Positions 25,337 to 35,180 of a stretch of 64,000 nucleotides of DNA are shown piece after piece. This stretch comes from Allobosea sp. WAO (lineage in GTDB: Bacteria > Pseudomonadota > Alphaproteobacteria > Rhizobiales > Beijerinckiaceae). The notes beneath the pieces are model-generated. The model saw only the letters and a program-made list of their open reading frames with translations. It ran no database searches and was not told the origin of the DNA. Each line of letters starts with the position of its first letter. The first letter of the stretch is position 1. The position numbers were made by a program, and so were the translations under genes. The stretch spans positions 434,001-498,000 of the forward strand of contig NZ_JXTJ01000003.1 of assembly GCF_001509835.1 (NCBI RefSeq), written 5' to 3'.

Positions 25337-26743
25337 ATGAGCGCGTCCGTTACCGAAGCTCTGGCCGGCATCGTCGGCGCGAAGAATGTCGTCACCGACG
25401 CCGATGCGATGGTGCCCTATCTCAAGGAGCCTCGCGGCCTCTTCAACGGCAAGGCGCAGGCGGTCGTGCGGCCGGGCTCGGTCGCCGAGGTGTCGGCCCT
25501 GATGAAATGGGCGAGCGAGACCGGCGCGACGATCGTGCCGCAGGGCGGCAATACCGGCATGGTCGGTGGCCAGGTCCCGGTCGCCGACGGCCGGGAGATC
25601 ATCCTGTCGCTGCAGCGGCTCGACAAGGTCCGTTCGGTCGATGTCGAAGGCGACACCATGACGGTCGAGGCCGGCGTCATCCTGCAGAAGGCGCAGGAGG
25701 CGGCCGAGGCCGCCGGGCGGCTCTTCCCGCTCTCGCTCGCCTCGGAAGGCTCCTGCACGGTCGGCGGCAATCTCTCGGCCAATGCCGGCGGCACCGCCGT
25801 GATCGCCTATGGCAATGCCCGCGAACTCTGCCTGGGGCTCGAGGTCGTGCTGCCCGATGGCCGTGTCTGGAACGGCTTGCGTCAGCTCCGCAAGGACAAT
25901 ACCGGCTACGACCTGAAGAACCTCTTCATCGGCTCGGAAGGCACGCTCGGCATCATCACCGCCGCGGTGCTGAAGCTCTTCCCGCTGCCGGCGGCGCGCG
26001 CCACCGCCTTCCTCGCCGTGCCCGATCCGGAAGCGGCGCTGGCGCTCCTGAACAAGGCCAAGGCCAGCGCCGGCGGCACGCTCACCACCTTCGAGCTGAT
26101 GCCGCGCATCGGGCTCGACTTCGTCGTGCGCCATGCCGACGGAGCCCGCGATCCGCTCTCGGAGCCGTCACCCTGGTACGTGCTGATGGAGGTCTGCGCC
26201 CAGGCCGAGACCGGCCTGTCGGAAGCCGTCGAGAATTTCCTCGGCGAGGCGATGGAGGCCGGTCTGGTCACCGATGCGGTGCTCGCCGGATCGCTCGGCC
26301 AGCGCGCCGATCTCTGGAAGCTGCGCGAGATGCTTTCGGAGGTGCAGACCCATGAGGGCGGCTCGATCAAACACGACGTCTCGGTGCCGCTGCACGCGAC
26401 GCCGGAATTCCTCAGGCGCGCCATCGCCAAGGTCGAGGAGCTGGTGCCGGGCTGCCGGCCGGTGCCTTTCGGCCATCTCGGCGACGGCAACATCCATTTC
26501 AATGTCAGCCAGCCGGTCGGCGCCGACAAAGCGGCCTATCTCGCCGGTTGGGACGCGATGAACGCCGCCGTCCACGCCATCGTCACCGAGCTCAAGGGCT
26601 CGATTTCGGCCGAGCACGGCATCGGCCGGCTGAAGCGCTCGCTGCTGCCGGGGGTGAAGGACCCGGTCGAGCTCGATCTGATGCGCACCGTCAAGGCGGC
26701 GCTCGACCCGAAGGGCGTGCTCAACCCCGGGGCGGTGTTGTAG
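25337..26743 (+). CDS. FAD-linked D-2-hydroxyacid dehydrogenase (D-2-hydroxyglutarate dehydrogenase-like)
   Basis: The 468-residue protein has a PCMH-type FAD domain (IVPQGGNTGMVGG, residues ~69-80; SANAGGTAVIAYGNARE) and the C-terminal FAD-oxidase domain with PFGHLGDGNIHFNVSQP and the metal/substrate motif SAEHGIGRLKR. The GGNTGMVGG and GHLGDGNxHxN signature is that of D-2-hydroxyglutarate and D-lactate dehydrogenases, distinct from GlcD later in the window. GGGAGGC precedes the ATG. It probably shares a transcript with the upstream RNA methyltransferase gene. Confidence 0.9.
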   Translation: MSASVTEALAGIVGAKNVVTDADAMVPYLKEPRGLFNGKAQAVVRPGSVAEVSALMKWASETGATIVPQGGNTGMVGGQVPVADGREIILSLQRLDKVRSVDVEGDTMTVEAGVILQKAQEAAEAAGRLFPLSLASEGSCTVGGNLSANAGGTAVIAYGNARELCLGLEVVLPDGRVWNGLRQLRKDNTGYDLKNLFIGSEGTLGIITAAVLKLFPLPAARATAFLAVPDPEAALALLNKAKASAGGTLTTFELMPRIGLDFVVRHADGARDPLSEPSPWYVLMEVCAQAETGLSEAVENFLGEAMEAGLVTDAVLAGSLGQRADLWKLREMLSEVQTHEGGSIKHDVSVPLHATPEFLRRAIAKVEELVPGCRPVPFGHLGDGNIHFNVSQPVGADKAAYLAGWDAMNAAVHAIVTELKGSISAEHGIGRLKRSLLPGVKDPVELDLMRTVKAALDPKGVLNPGAVL

Positions 26744-26820
26744 GGCGGTCGCGAGCGGCGCCCGGGAGCCCGGGACGCTGATCTGGGCGGAACGGGAGTG
26801 TCATTATGGGGCAGGAGGCT

Positions 26821-27963
26821 CTATGCGGCCGCGCCGCCCTCGCGCACCCGGCAGATCTCGGCCAGCGCCAGCACCAGATGATAGAGCACCCGGACCGGGA
26901 CCCGGTCGGCGATCGGCTTCCCGTTTTCGCCGAGCTGGTTGACCCATAGTCCGCTCTCGCGGTCGACGAAGTGCTGGAACATCAGCGCGACATGCTGATC
27001 GAGCCGGGCGGCGGCATCCGCATCGCCCTCGAACTCGATCCGCGCGACCAGGGCTTTCAGATATTCGGTCTGCGGCCAGAGCAGCGCGGCGCCGTTCAGC
27101 ACGCGCCCTGCCGGATCGACCTCGTTCACGACGAGGCCTGAGCCGTTGCCCGGCGCATCGACCTGGCGCTGCCCGAAGGCGTGGAGTTTGTGCGCCGTCG
27201 CGCGGGCCTCCGTCGAGCCGGTCAGCCGCTCATGGTGATAGAGCAGCCAGGTCCACTCGAAATGATGGCCGGGCTCCCGGATCAGCCCGCGCGGGCCGGG
27301 GAAGGCTGCCCAGTCGTTGCCGAAGAATTCGCCGAGCGTACCACTGCCGTCCAGCATGCGCTCCCGCATCAGCCCAACCAGCCTGTCGGCGGTCGCCAGC
27401 CAGCGCGGATCGGGCGAGACCGCCGCGAGCGCGTGGCAGGCTTCGAGCAGGTGCATATGCGGGTTCTGGCGCCGGGGCTGGGTATCCAGCGTGTCCTCCC
27501 TGAAGCCGCCGGCCGGGTGCGCCAGCTCCTGCTCCAGGAAATCCATGACTTCGCCGGCCATTGCCAGCACGCTCTCGTCGCCGCTCGCCTTCGCGAACCA
27601 GCCGAAGGCGAAGAGCACGAAGGCGAGATCGTAGAAATCAGACCTGTCGTCGACGGCCTCGCCCTGCGCGTTGCAGGAATGGCTGTAGCGTCCATCGACG
27701 CGGCGGCAGGCGCCGGTCAGGAAGGCGATGCCGTGCCGCGCCGCTGCCAGCGCGCCGGGCACGCCGAGCAGATGGGCATGGCTGAAGACATAGGTGAGAC
27801 GCGCCGTGACCAGCGTCGTGCCGATCTCGCCGAGCTCGGGCGTCCCGTCCGGTGTGAGATATTCGACGAAGCCCGGCCGCGCCGGATCGTAGGCACGCGC
27901 GATCCAGCCCGGCAGCAGGCAGTTCGTCAGCCAGGAGCGAAGATCATTGGCGGGCGTCGACAT
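26821..27963 (-). CDS. AGE-family sugar epimerase/isomerase
   Basis: The 380-residue protein has the (alpha/alpha)6-barrel pattern of N-acylglucosamine 2-epimerase-like enzymes: LTYVFSHAHLLGVPG, FYDLAFVLFAFGWF, NPHMHLLEACHAL, FEWTWLLYHHERL and the late WPQTEYLKA, containing the paired histidines and glutamates of the active site. Family members interconvert mannose/fructose, mannose-6-phosphate/fructose-6-phosphate or N-acetylated hexosamines; the substrate here is unknown. CGAGG precedes the ATG. It follows the gamma-glutamyltransferase-like gene on the same strand after a 96-base gap in which I see no gene. Confidence 0.88.
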   Translation of the reverse strand: MSTPANDLRSWLTNCLLPGWIARAYDPARPGFVEYLTPDGTPELGEIGTTLVTARLTYVFSHAHLLGVPGALAAARHGIAFLTGACRRVDGRYSHSCNAQGEAVDDRSDFYDLAFVLFAFGWFAKASGDESVLAMAGEVMDFLEQELAHPAGGFREDTLDTQPRRQNPHMHLLEACHALAAVSPDPRWLATADRLVGLMRERMLDGSGTLGEFFGNDWAAFPGPRGLIREPGHHFEWTWLLYHHERLTGSTEARATAHKLHAFGQRQVDAPGNGSGLVVNEVDPAGRVLNGAALLWPQTEYLKALVARIEFEGDADAAARLDQHVALMFQHFVDRESGLWVNQLGENGKPIADRVPVRVLYHLVLALAEICRVREGGAAA

Positions 27964-28059
27964 GCAAAATCCTCGAAGACATCGGCGTAACGGTGTTGGC
28001 TATGGTCACAGCTCTGCCATCGCGGCGCAGGCGAAGCCCCTGTTCAGCCCCGCGTCCGC

Positions 28060-29667
28060 TCAGGGCGTCGCGACATAGCCGTCGCGGCGTGGGTCGCAGG
28101 CGCCCGTCAGCTTGCCGTTCGCCGGGTCGCGCGCGACCGCCTGCATGCCGCCGACCCGCATCGTCCAGCCGACATCGAAGGGGGTGATCTCGTGGCCCCG
28201 CTGCCGCAGGGCGGCGATCGTCTCGCTTGGAATACGGTTCTCGATCTCGATGGCGCAGCCATCCCAGAGCCGGGCACGCGGCGCCTCGATCGCCTCCTGC
28301 AGCGGCAGGCCGAAATCGACATGCTGGACCATGGCCTGCGCCTGCGTCTGCAGGATGCCGTAGCTGCCGGGCGTGCCGAGCGCCAGCACCGGCTCGCCAT
28401 TGCGGGTCGACAGGCTCGGCGACATGCACATCGGCAGTTCCGAGCCCGGCTGCGAGCGGTTCGGGCTGCCGGGCTGGACATCGGCCCAGTACAGGAAATT
28501 GTTGAGGCAGAGCCCCGTACCCGGCACGACCACGCCGCTGCCGAACGGGCTGCCGATGCTCTGCGTCACGCAGATCAGATTGCCTTCGCGGTCGGCGATC
28601 GAGAAGGAGGTGGTGTGGGCCGGGTCCTCGCCGGCGGGCGCCTCCGCCATCCATTGCTCGGTCGGGCCGGTGATCGGCTGGCCGTCGCGCACGCGGGCGC
28701 GCAAGGTCTCGACCGAGGCATCGGACAAGAGCTCGGCGAGCTTCTCCGGCTTCGGATTGTTGTGGGCGATGCGCTGGCCGGCGGCGAGGCGGATGGCGCG
28801 GTAGACGATGTCGAGATGTTCGGCGCCGTCGCGCTCCAGCCCGACGAGGTCGAAACCGTCGAGGATGCGCAGGGTCAGGAGGAACTGGAAGCCTTCGCAG
28901 GCCGGCGGCGGCACATGCACGAGCCGGTCGCGATAGGCGGCGGCGATCGGCTCGCGCCAGCGCGGCGCGACCTCGCCGAGATCGGCCATGGTCAGCGTGC
29001 CGCCCTTGGCCTTGAGATGCGCGATCACGGTCTCGCCAAGCGTGCCGCGATAGAAGTGCTCCGGACCCTTGGCCGCGATCTCGGAGAGCGTTCGGGCGAG
29101 ATCGGGCTGGCGCAGGATCTGGCCGAGCTCGACCGTGTCGCCGCCACCCGGCAGGTAGTTCTTCGCCCAGTCGGCATGAAGCTCCGGGCGCTCGCGCAGG
29201 AGCGGTGCCTGCTCGTTGAACTCCGCGACGCCGAACTCGGCGATCGGAAACCCGTCAGCGGCCAGTGAGATAGCCGGTGCGAAGATCTCCGCCAGCGACA
29301 GGTGTCCATAGGTGCGGTTGAGTTCGCACCAGCCGGCGAGGTTGCCGGGCGGGGCGACGGCGAGCGCGCCGCGCTCGAGGTCCGAACGCTGGCTGAAGCG
29401 CTCGAGCGGGAAGCTGCCCGGCACGGGCGGCACGAAATCGAGCACGCGCACCCGCTTCTCGGCGGCGACCCACATCGTCGCCGAGCCCATTCCAGCGAGG
29501 CTCGACATGAACGGTTCGACCACGTTGAGCGCCGCCGCGACCGCGCCGACCGCGTCGAAGGCATTGCCGCCCTGGGCGAGGATGCGCGCTCCGGCCTGCG
29601 CCGCCAGCGGGTGGGCTGCGGCGACCATGCCGTGCAGGGAACTCATCGTCGGGCGGCGGCCATGCAT
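28060..29667 (-). CDS. Gamma-glutamyltransferase-family Ntn hydrolase
   Basis: The 535-residue protein has GGNAFDAVGAVAAALNVVEP near the N-terminus and the autoprocessing site with the nucleophilic threonine in DPAHTTSFSIADREGN (near residue 352), plus the small-subunit motif RSQPGSELPMCMSPSL. It lacks a signal peptide, so it is cytoplasmic, unlike classical GGT; homologues include oxamate amidohydrolase and other amidases. The exact substrate is unknown. GGAGGAACGCC precedes the ATG at 29667. It lies between the SRAP and AGE genes, all leftward. Confidence 0.9.
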   Translation of the reverse strand: MHGRRPTMSSLHGMVAAAHPLAAQAGARILAQGGNAFDAVGAVAAALNVVEPFMSSLAGMGSATMWVAAEKRVRVLDFVPPVPGSFPLERFSQRSDLERGALAVAPPGNLAGWCELNRTYGHLSLAEIFAPAISLAADGFPIAEFGVAEFNEQAPLLRERPELHADWAKNYLPGGGDTVELGQILRQPDLARTLSEIAAKGPEHFYRGTLGETVIAHLKAKGGTLTMADLGEVAPRWREPIAAAYRDRLVHVPPPACEGFQFLLTLRILDGFDLVGLERDGAEHLDIVYRAIRLAAGQRIAHNNPKPEKLAELLSDASVETLRARVRDGQPITGPTEQWMAEAPAGEDPAHTTSFSIADREGNLICVTQSIGSPFGSGVVVPGTGLCLNNFLYWADVQPGSPNRSQPGSELPMCMSPSLSTRNGEPVLALGTPGSYGILQTQAQAMVQHVDFGLPLQEAIEAPRARLWDGCAIEIENRIPSETIAALRQRGHEITPFDVGWTMRVGGMQAVARDPANGKLTGACDPRRDGYVATP

Positions 29668-29730
29668 GTCAGGCGTTCCTCCAGTCGGTCCTGTCGTTGG
29701 CCGAGAGTAAGCGCGCCGTCGCCCCCTGCG

Positions 29731-30492
29731 CTAGAACAGGCTGCCCTGCGCGTCGTCCTTGCCGCCCCGCCGCGAACGCATGGCGGGCTTCTGCTCGGGC
29801 GGCTTCGGCGCCGATGCGGGATCGAAGGGCTGCTGCAATTCCGGCCCGTCATTGGCGACCTTGTTCACGGCATCGCCGAGCCGGATCATCTCCAGCAGGT
29901 CGTCCGGGGGCGGGCGCAGCAATGGCCGAAGCGCTGCGGGCTCTGATGCCGGATCGAGCCAGGCGTCGTAGGCATCAGGGGCCAGGATCACCGGGGAGCG
30001 GTGGTGGATTGCCGCCATCTGCCCGTTGGCGGGGCCGGTCACCATCGCGACCGTGTCGATCTCCGAGCCGTCCGGGCTGTGCCAGGTCTCCCACAGCGCC
30101 GCGAAGGCGAAGAAGCCACGATCTGGCCGGCGGAAGAGATAGGGCCGGTTTTCCTGCCGGCGGCCCTCGCCGAGGCGGTGCCATTCGTAGAACCCGTCTG
30201 CCGGCATCAGGCAGCGCCGTCGGGCGAGGGCGGCGCGGAAGGAGGGCTTCTCGGCCGCGCTTTCGCTGCGGATGTTGATGACCAGCGGAAAGTCCTTGGG
30301 ATCCTTGACCCAGCCGGGAATGAAGCCCCAGCGCATCAGGATGAACTGGCGCATGCCTTGCTCGAGCCTGACTACCGGCACCGGCTGCGTAGGCGCGATG
30401 TTGTAGCGCGGCGGAAAGTTCGGCTGCTCGCGATAGGCGAAGGCCTGGCGCATCGCTTCCGGCGGCAAGGTTACGGCGTAGCGGCCACACAT
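29731..30492 (-). CDS. SOS response-associated peptidase / abasic-site processing protein (SRAP, YedK/HMCES family)
   Basis: The 253-residue protein starts MCGRYAVTLPP: the second residue is the essential cysteine that, after removal of the methionine, forms a stable thiazolidine crosslink with abasic sites in single-stranded DNA. Other family residues are visible: Asn73 in VINIRSE, Glu103 in GFYEWH, and the histidine of IHHRSPVIL. The start is fixed by this requirement; a longer frame upstream is not protein-like. The tail (PKPPEQKPAMRSRRGGKDD) is basic and disordered. It is divergent from a small hypothetical gene. Confidence 0.95.
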   Translation of the reverse strand: MCGRYAVTLPPEAMRQAFAYREQPNFPPRYNIAPTQPVPVVRLEQGMRQFILMRWGFIPGWVKDPKDFPLVINIRSESAAEKPSFRAALARRRCLMPADGFYEWHRLGEGRRQENRPYLFRRPDRGFFAFAALWETWHSPDGSEIDTVAMVTGPANGQMAAIHHRSPVILAPDAYDAWLDPASEPAALRPLLRPPPDDLLEMIRLGDAVNKVANDGPELQQPFDPASAPKPPEQKPAMRSRRGGKDDAQGSLF

Positions 30493-30581
30493 GTCCTGTT
30501 CAGTCGACGTTCCGATACGTCCGATCAATACTTTATTTGGGTTTGGCCGCGCATATTCCCAGCGATTTCGAGGCCGCCTGT

Positions 30582-31082
30582 ATGTCCGCTCCCGCAAGAT
30601 CAGATGCGCCGAACGCGGCAGTCGGCTCCCGAACCGAGCCTTCACCGATGCGCCTCTCGACGGACTATCTGAACCGCCATAGCGAAGCGCTGATGCTGCT
30701 CGAGATGGTGCCGATGGACCGTGCGCTTCTGGTCGAGCTGCGTGCCTGGCAGGCGGTCAGCTATTCCGAGCATTTCGAAGCCTCGTCGCTGCGCTGCGCG
30801 GCGGAAGCGCGCGAGGCCTACCAGCGGCTCGGCGCGCGTGAGGTCGCGGCCTTCGACGAGCTCTGCGCCGCCATGGACCGCCTCGTCCTCACCGCGACCG
30901 CGCTGATCGAGGAGATGCCGGACAGCGAAGACCCCGCACTGATCGTCGATGTCGCCAGCCTGTCCCTGCGCCGCCTGATCGCGCGGGCTGCGGCCTTCAT
31001 CAATGCCAACGGCCAGGGCGACGCCGCCAATATCGACCGGGGCGTCGTGCAGGCGGAGATCGATGCGCTGATCGCTGGCTGA
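30582..31082 (+). CDS. Conserved-type hypothetical helical protein
   Basis: The 166-residue product has a short disordered N-terminus and then a nearly all-helical body (LSTDYLNRHSEALMLLEMV ... SLSLRRLIARAAAFINANG). It has no signal peptide or membrane helix and no motif I recognise. The ATG at 30582 follows GAGG; another in-frame ATG at 30648 is possible. Codon usage is like that of its neighbours, so it is probably a real gene. It is divergent from the SRAP gene and converges on tlyA with a three-base gap. Confidence 0.65.
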   Translation: MSAPARSDAPNAAVGSRTEPSPMRLSTDYLNRHSEALMLLEMVPMDRALLVELRAWQAVSYSEHFEASSLRCAAEAREAYQRLGAREVAAFDELCAAMDRLVLTATALIEEMPDSEDPALIVDVASLSLRRLIARAAAFINANGQGDAANIDRGVVQAEIDALIAG

Positions 31083-31085
31083 GGC

Positions 31086-31826
31086 TCAGCGCGCCCCGCC
31101 GATCAGGAATTCGCGGTTGCCGTCGCCGCCCTCGATCGGGGAGGGGATCGGGCCAAATACCCGGAAACCGAGTTCGGCGGTGAGTTCGGCGATCTCGGCG
31201 CAGATCGCTTCCTGCAAGGCCTCGTCGCGCAACACACCCTTCTTGAGCGCCGAGCGCTTCGTCTCGAATTGCGGCTTCACCAGTGCGACGAGCTGCGCTT
31301 TGGGCGCCAGCAGCTTCGCCACGGCCGGCAGCACCAGTTTCAGCGAGATGAAGCTGACATCGATGACGGCGAGCGCCGGCGGCTCGCCCAGCAGAGCGGG
31401 ATCGAGCGTGCGGATGTCCTGGCTCTCCAGGCTGCTGAGGCGCGGATGGCCGTGCAGGCTCTCATGCAGCTGGGATCGGCCGACATCGACGGCATGGACA
31501 TGGGCTGCGCCGCGCCGGAGCAGCACGTCGCTGAAGCCGCCGGTCGAGGCGCCGACATCGAGGCAGGCGAGCCCGGCCGGATCGATGCCGAAGGCGTCGA
31601 GTGCCGCTGCGAGTTTCACCCCGCCGCGCGAAACGTATGGGTGGGGCGCCTGCGCCGCGATTTCGGCGGTATCGGGAACGGTCTCGGACGCCTTGCGCAG
31701 AACGACGCCGTCGGCGCTGACGAGCCCGGCTGCAATGGCGGCCTGGGCCCGTGCCCGGCTTTCGAACAGGCCGCGCTCGACCAGCAAAAGGTCGGCCCGG
31801 ACGCGGCGCGGCAGGCCGGCGGTCAT
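31086..31826 (-). CDS. tlyA: TlyA-family rRNA (cytidine-2'-O)-methyltransferase
   Basis: The 246-residue protein has an N-terminal S4 RNA-binding domain (RADLLLVERGLFESRARAQA, residues ~9-70) and an FtsJ-type methyltransferase domain with the SAM motif LDVGASTGGFSDVLL (near residue 90) and the later KPQFE motif. TlyA 2'-O-methylates cytidines in 16S and 23S rRNA; historical annotation as a hemolysin is not supported by mechanism. Its start lies four bases after the dxs stop codon, the common dxs-tlyA arrangement of alphaproteobacteria. Confidence 0.93.
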   Translation of the reverse strand: MTAGLPRRVRADLLLVERGLFESRARAQAAIAAGLVSADGVVLRKASETVPDTAEIAAQAPHPYVSRGGVKLAAALDAFGIDPAGLACLDVGASTGGFSDVLLRRGAAHVHAVDVGRSQLHESLHGHPRLSSLESQDIRTLDPALLGEPPALAVIDVSFISLKLVLPAVAKLLAPKAQLVALVKPQFETKRSALKKGVLRDEALQEAICAEIAELTAELGFRVFGPIPSPIEGGDGNREFLIGGAR

Positions 31827-31830
31827 CGCT

Positions 31831-33741
31831 TCAGGCGCGCTTTACGGCGCTGGCCGGGCCGAGCGCCGCTTCGACGGCCCGCACGATGCCGGCGGCGTCG
31901 AGGCCGGCATCGGCATACATCTTCTCCGGCTTGTCATGGTCCTGGAAGCTGTCGGGCAAGGTCAGGCTGCGGATCTTCAGCCCGCCGTCGAGCAGGCCCT
32001 TCTGAGCCAGCAATTGCAGGACATGGCTGCCGAAGCCGCCGACCGAGCCTTCCTCGACCGTGATCAGCACCTCGTGCTCCCGGGCGAGGCGCGCGATCAG
32101 CGCCTCGTCGAGCGGCTTGGCGAAACGGGCATCGGTGACCGTCGTCGAGAGGCCGCGCTGGCCGAGCAGTTCGGCGGCGGAAAGGCATTCGGCGAGGCGG
32201 GTGCCGAGCGAGAGCAGGGCGATGCGCGTGCCTTCCCTGACGATCCGGCCCTTGCCGATTTCGAGCGGCACGCCGTGCTGCGGCAGCTCGACGCCGACGC
32301 CTTCGCCGCGCGGATAGCGGAAGGCGATCGGCCCGGCATCATAGGCGGCCGCCGTCGCGACCATATGGGTCAGCTCGGCCTCGTCGGCCGCGGCCATCAC
32401 CACCATGCCGGGCAGGCAGGCGAGATAGGCGATGTCGAAGGAGCCGGCATGGGTCGCGCCATCGGCGCCGACCAGCCCGGCCCGGTCGAGCGCGAAGCGC
32501 ACCGGCAGGTTCTGGAGCGCGACGTCGTGGACGATCTGGTCGTAGGCGCGCTGCATGAAGGTCGAATAGATCGCGCAGAACGGCTTGAAGCCCTCGCTGG
32601 CGAGGCCGGCGGCGAAGGTCACCGCATGCTGCTCGGCGATGCCGACATCGAAGGTTCGGCCGGGGAATTCCTTGCCGAAGGCGTCGAGCCCGGTGCCCGA
32701 AGGCATGGCGGCGGTGACGGCAACGATCTTCTCGTCCTCGCGCGCTTCCTTGATCAGGGCGTTGGCGAAGACATTGGTGTAGCTCGGCGCATTCGCCGGC
32801 GCCTTGGCCTGCTGGCCGGTGACGGGGTCGAACTTGACGACGCCGTGATATTTGTCGGCGCTGGCCTCGGCCGGGGCATAGCCCTTGCCCTTCTGGGTAA
32901 CGACATGGACCAGGATCGGCCCGCTCTCGGCGTCGCGGACATTGCGCAGCACCGGCAAGAGATGGTCGAGATTATGCCCGTCGATCGGGCCGACATAGTA
33001 GAAGCCGAGCTCCTCGAAGAGCGTGCCGCCGGTCCAGAAGCCGCGGGCGAACTCCTCGGTGCGTTTCGCCTTCTCGTGGAAGAAGCGTGGCAGCTTCTCG
33101 GCGAGGTATTTCGCGACCTCGCGCAGCGAGCGGTAGGTGCGGCCGGAAACCAGCCGCGCCAGATAGGCCGACATCGCGCCGACCGGCGGGGCGATTGACA
33201 TGTCGTTGTCGTTGAGGATGACGATCAGGCGCGAGCCGAGCGCGCCGGCATTGTTCATTGCCTCATAGGCCATGCCGGCCGACATCGCGCCGTCACCGAT
33301 CACGGCGATCACGTTGTTGGCGCCGCCGGCAAGATCGCGCCCGACGGCCATGCCGAGCCCGGCCGAGATCGAGGTCGACGAATGGGCTGCGCCGAACGGG
33401 TCGTATTCGCTCTCGCTGCGCTTGGTGAAGCCGGAGAGGCCGCCCGGCTGGCGCAGGGTGCGGATGCCGTCGCGGCGGCCGGTCAGGATCTTGTGCGGGT
33501 AGGCCTGGTGGCCGACATCCCAGATCACCCGGTCGCGCGGCGTGTCGAAGACATGGTGCAGGGCGACGGTGAGCTCGACCACGCCGAGACCCGCGCCGAG
33601 ATGGCCGCCGGTCACCGAGACCGCGTCGATCGTCTCGGCCCGGAGTTCGTCGGCGAGCTGGCGCAGCTGCGCATCGTCGAGCCGGCGCAGCGCCGCGGGA
33701 TCGGGAACCTGGTCGAGAAGTGGTGTCTTGGGACGGGTCAA
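31831..33741 (-). CDS. dxs: 1-deoxy-D-xylulose-5-phosphate synthase
   Basis: This thiamine-diphosphate enzyme condenses pyruvate and glyceraldehyde-3-phosphate in the first step of the MEP isoprenoid pathway. It has the TPP-binding [18 protein letters not shown], the [17 protein letters not shown] segment with the catalytic histidine, and the pyrimidine-domain [17 protein letters not shown]. No in-frame ATG lies near the conserved start TPLLDQV; TTG at 33739-33741 gives [12 protein letters not shown] and a normal length of 636 residues. The only in-frame ATG (33885) would add 48 non-conserved residues. The start is therefore uncertain. First gene of the dxs-tlyA pair. Confidence 0.95.
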   Translation of the reverse strand: MTRPKTPLLDQVPDPAALRRLDDAQLRQLADELRAETIDAVSVTGGHLGAGLGVVELTVALHHVFDTPRDRVIWDVGHQAYPHKILTGRRDGIRTLRQPGGLSGFTKRSESEYDPFGAAHSSTSISAGLGMAVGRDLAGGANNVIAVIGDGAMSAGMAYEAMNNAGALGSRLIVILNDNDMSIAPPVGAMSAYLARLVSGRTYRSLREVAKYLAEKLPRFFHEKAKRTEEFARGFWTGGTLFEELGFYYVGPIDGHNLDHLLPVLRNVRDAESGPILVHVVTQKGKGYAPAEASADKYHGVVKFDPVTGQQAKAPANAPSYTNVFANALIKEAREDEKIVAVTAAMPSGTGLDAFGKEFPGRTFDVGIAEQHAVTFAAGLASEGFKPFCAIYSTFMQRAYDQIVHDVALQNLPVRFALDRAGLVGADGATHAGSFDIAYLACLPGMVVMAAADEAELTHMVATAAAYDAGPIAFRYPRGEGVGVELPQHGVPLEIGKGRIVREGTRIALLSLGTRLAECLSAAELLGQRGLSTTVTDARFAKPLDEALIARLAREHEVLITVEEGSVGGFGSHVLQLLAQKGLLDGGLKIRSLTLPDSFQDHDKPEKMYADAGLDAAGIVRAVEAALGPASAVKRA

Positions 33742-33899
33742 GGGCTGGCCGCTGCTGGCTTGATCGTCATTCCCGAATAGTCGCTCGGGGCGGCGCTGGC
33801 AAACCTCTGATGGTCGCAGCCCGGGCAGGAAACGGGTGGGAGCGCGCGCCGGCGCATGGGAAATCCGCGGCCGGACCCTGCGCATGCGGAACGCTCGCC

Positions 33900-35180
33900 A
33901 TGAACCCGCCGACCCCGACGTCCCTGAACGCCCCGATGACGTCTCCGCTCTTCCTCGTCCTGCTGCTGACCGGCGTCGCGGCGCAGTTCGCCGACAAGCT
34001 GGCGCTCGACACGATCACGCTGGCGGCGACGGAGGCCGGCGCGAGCACCCGCTTCATCGGCCTGCTCGTCGCCGCCCAATCCGCCGCCTGGCTCCTCATC
34101 TCCCTGCCAGCCGGCGTGCTCGCCGACCGGATTGCGCCGCGCAGCCTGATCCTGCTCGGCGGCCTGCTGATGGCGGTCGGTTCTGCGGTTGGTGCGACCT
34201 TGCTCGCGGCGAGCATGATCGGCCCGGCGCTCGCGCTCTCGACCTTCGTCGCGGCGGCGGGCCCGGTCGTGATCGCGCTCTCGGTCTTCGTGCTGATGCC
34301 ACGCGCGGTCTCGCTCGCCTTGCTGCCGCGGGCGAACAGCCGGCTCGAACTCGGCCGGGCGAGTTTCAGCCTGATCGCGCCGCTGATCGCCGGCTGGGCC
34401 GTGGCGCGCGGCACCGGCTGGTACGGGCTCGCGGCCTGTTCGGCGGCGGGGCTCGTCGTCGTCGCAGCGGCGCTGCGCCTGCCCGCCGAAGCGGTACCGG
34501 CCCGGCCGCGGCAGAAGCTGCATCGCGCCATCGCCGAGGGCGGCGCCTTCGTCGCCCGCCACCCTTACCTTCGGCCGATCGCGCTCTGCGCCATCGGCTG
34601 GAACCTCGCCTTCTTCGCCTTCATGGCGCTGCTCGCGCCCTACGCGCTGCGGGTGCTCCTGCTCGATCCGAAGGCCGTCGGCCTCGCTTCCTCGGTCTAC
34701 GGCGCCGGGGCGGTTGCGGCGGCGCTCTCCGGCGCCTGGCTGATCGCGCGCCTGCCGACAGGGGCGCCGCTGGTCTTCGGCCCGGCCGTCTCGCTGCTCG
34801 GCGCGCTCGCCGTGGCGCTCGCCCCACCAGGGCTCGGCTGGCCGGCGCTGGCCTTCGCCTTCTGCCTGTTCGGCTTCGGCCCGATCCTCTGGTTCATCAC
34901 CCAGACGACCTTGCGCCAGGCCGTGACGCCGCAACCTCTGCTCGGGCGCGTCAGCGCGACCATCACCACGGCGATGTACGGCATGCGTCCGCTCGGCGCG
35001 CTCGCCGGCGGTCTGGCGGGCGAACGCTTCGGACTGGAGACCGCGATCTGGCTGCCGGTCGTCCTGTTCGGCTTGTCGACGCTGGCGATCCTCGCCTCGC
35101 AGATGCCGCGGCTGAAGGTGATGCCGGCGGGGGCAATCAACCCAGTGGAATCGAAGGGCGCGACAGCATCAGCCAGATGA
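33900..35180 (+). CDS. MFS transporter
   Basis: The 426-residue inner-membrane protein has about 12 hydrophobic helices and the MFS loop signature [20 protein letters not shown] between helices 2 and 3. The profile is like the enterobactin-exporter/EntS-type branch, but no substrate can be named. ATG at 33900 ([18 protein letters not shown]) or 33936 are the plausible starts; the frame upstream is not protein-like. Its last 44 bases overlap, in the opposite direction, the 3' end of the DUF2269-like gene, an unusually large convergent overlap. Confidence 0.85.
   Translation: MNPPTPTSLNAPMTSPLFLVLLLTGVAAQFADKLALDTITLAATEAGASTRFIGLLVAAQSAAWLLISLPAGVLADRIAPRSLILLGGLLMAVGSAVGATLLAASMIGPALALSTFVAAAGPVVIALSVFVLMPRAVSLALLPRANSRLELGRASFSLIAPLIAGWAVARGTGWYGLAACSAAGLVVVAAALRLPAEAVPARPRQKLHRAIAEGGAFVARHPYLRPIALCAIGWNLAFFAFMALLAPYALRVLLLDPKAVGLASSVYGAGAVAAALSGAWLIARLPTGAPLVFGPAVSLLGALAVALAPPGLGWPALAFAFCLFGFGPILWFITQTTLRQAVTPQPLLGRVSATITTAMYGMRPLGALAGGLAGERFGLETAIWLPVVLFGLSTLAILASQMPRLKVMPAGAINPVESKGATASAR

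Noticed and set aside
31117..33198. A 693-codon plus-strand frame opposite tlyA and dxs
   Set aside because: It crosses two real genes, has low-complexity composition and no start signals.
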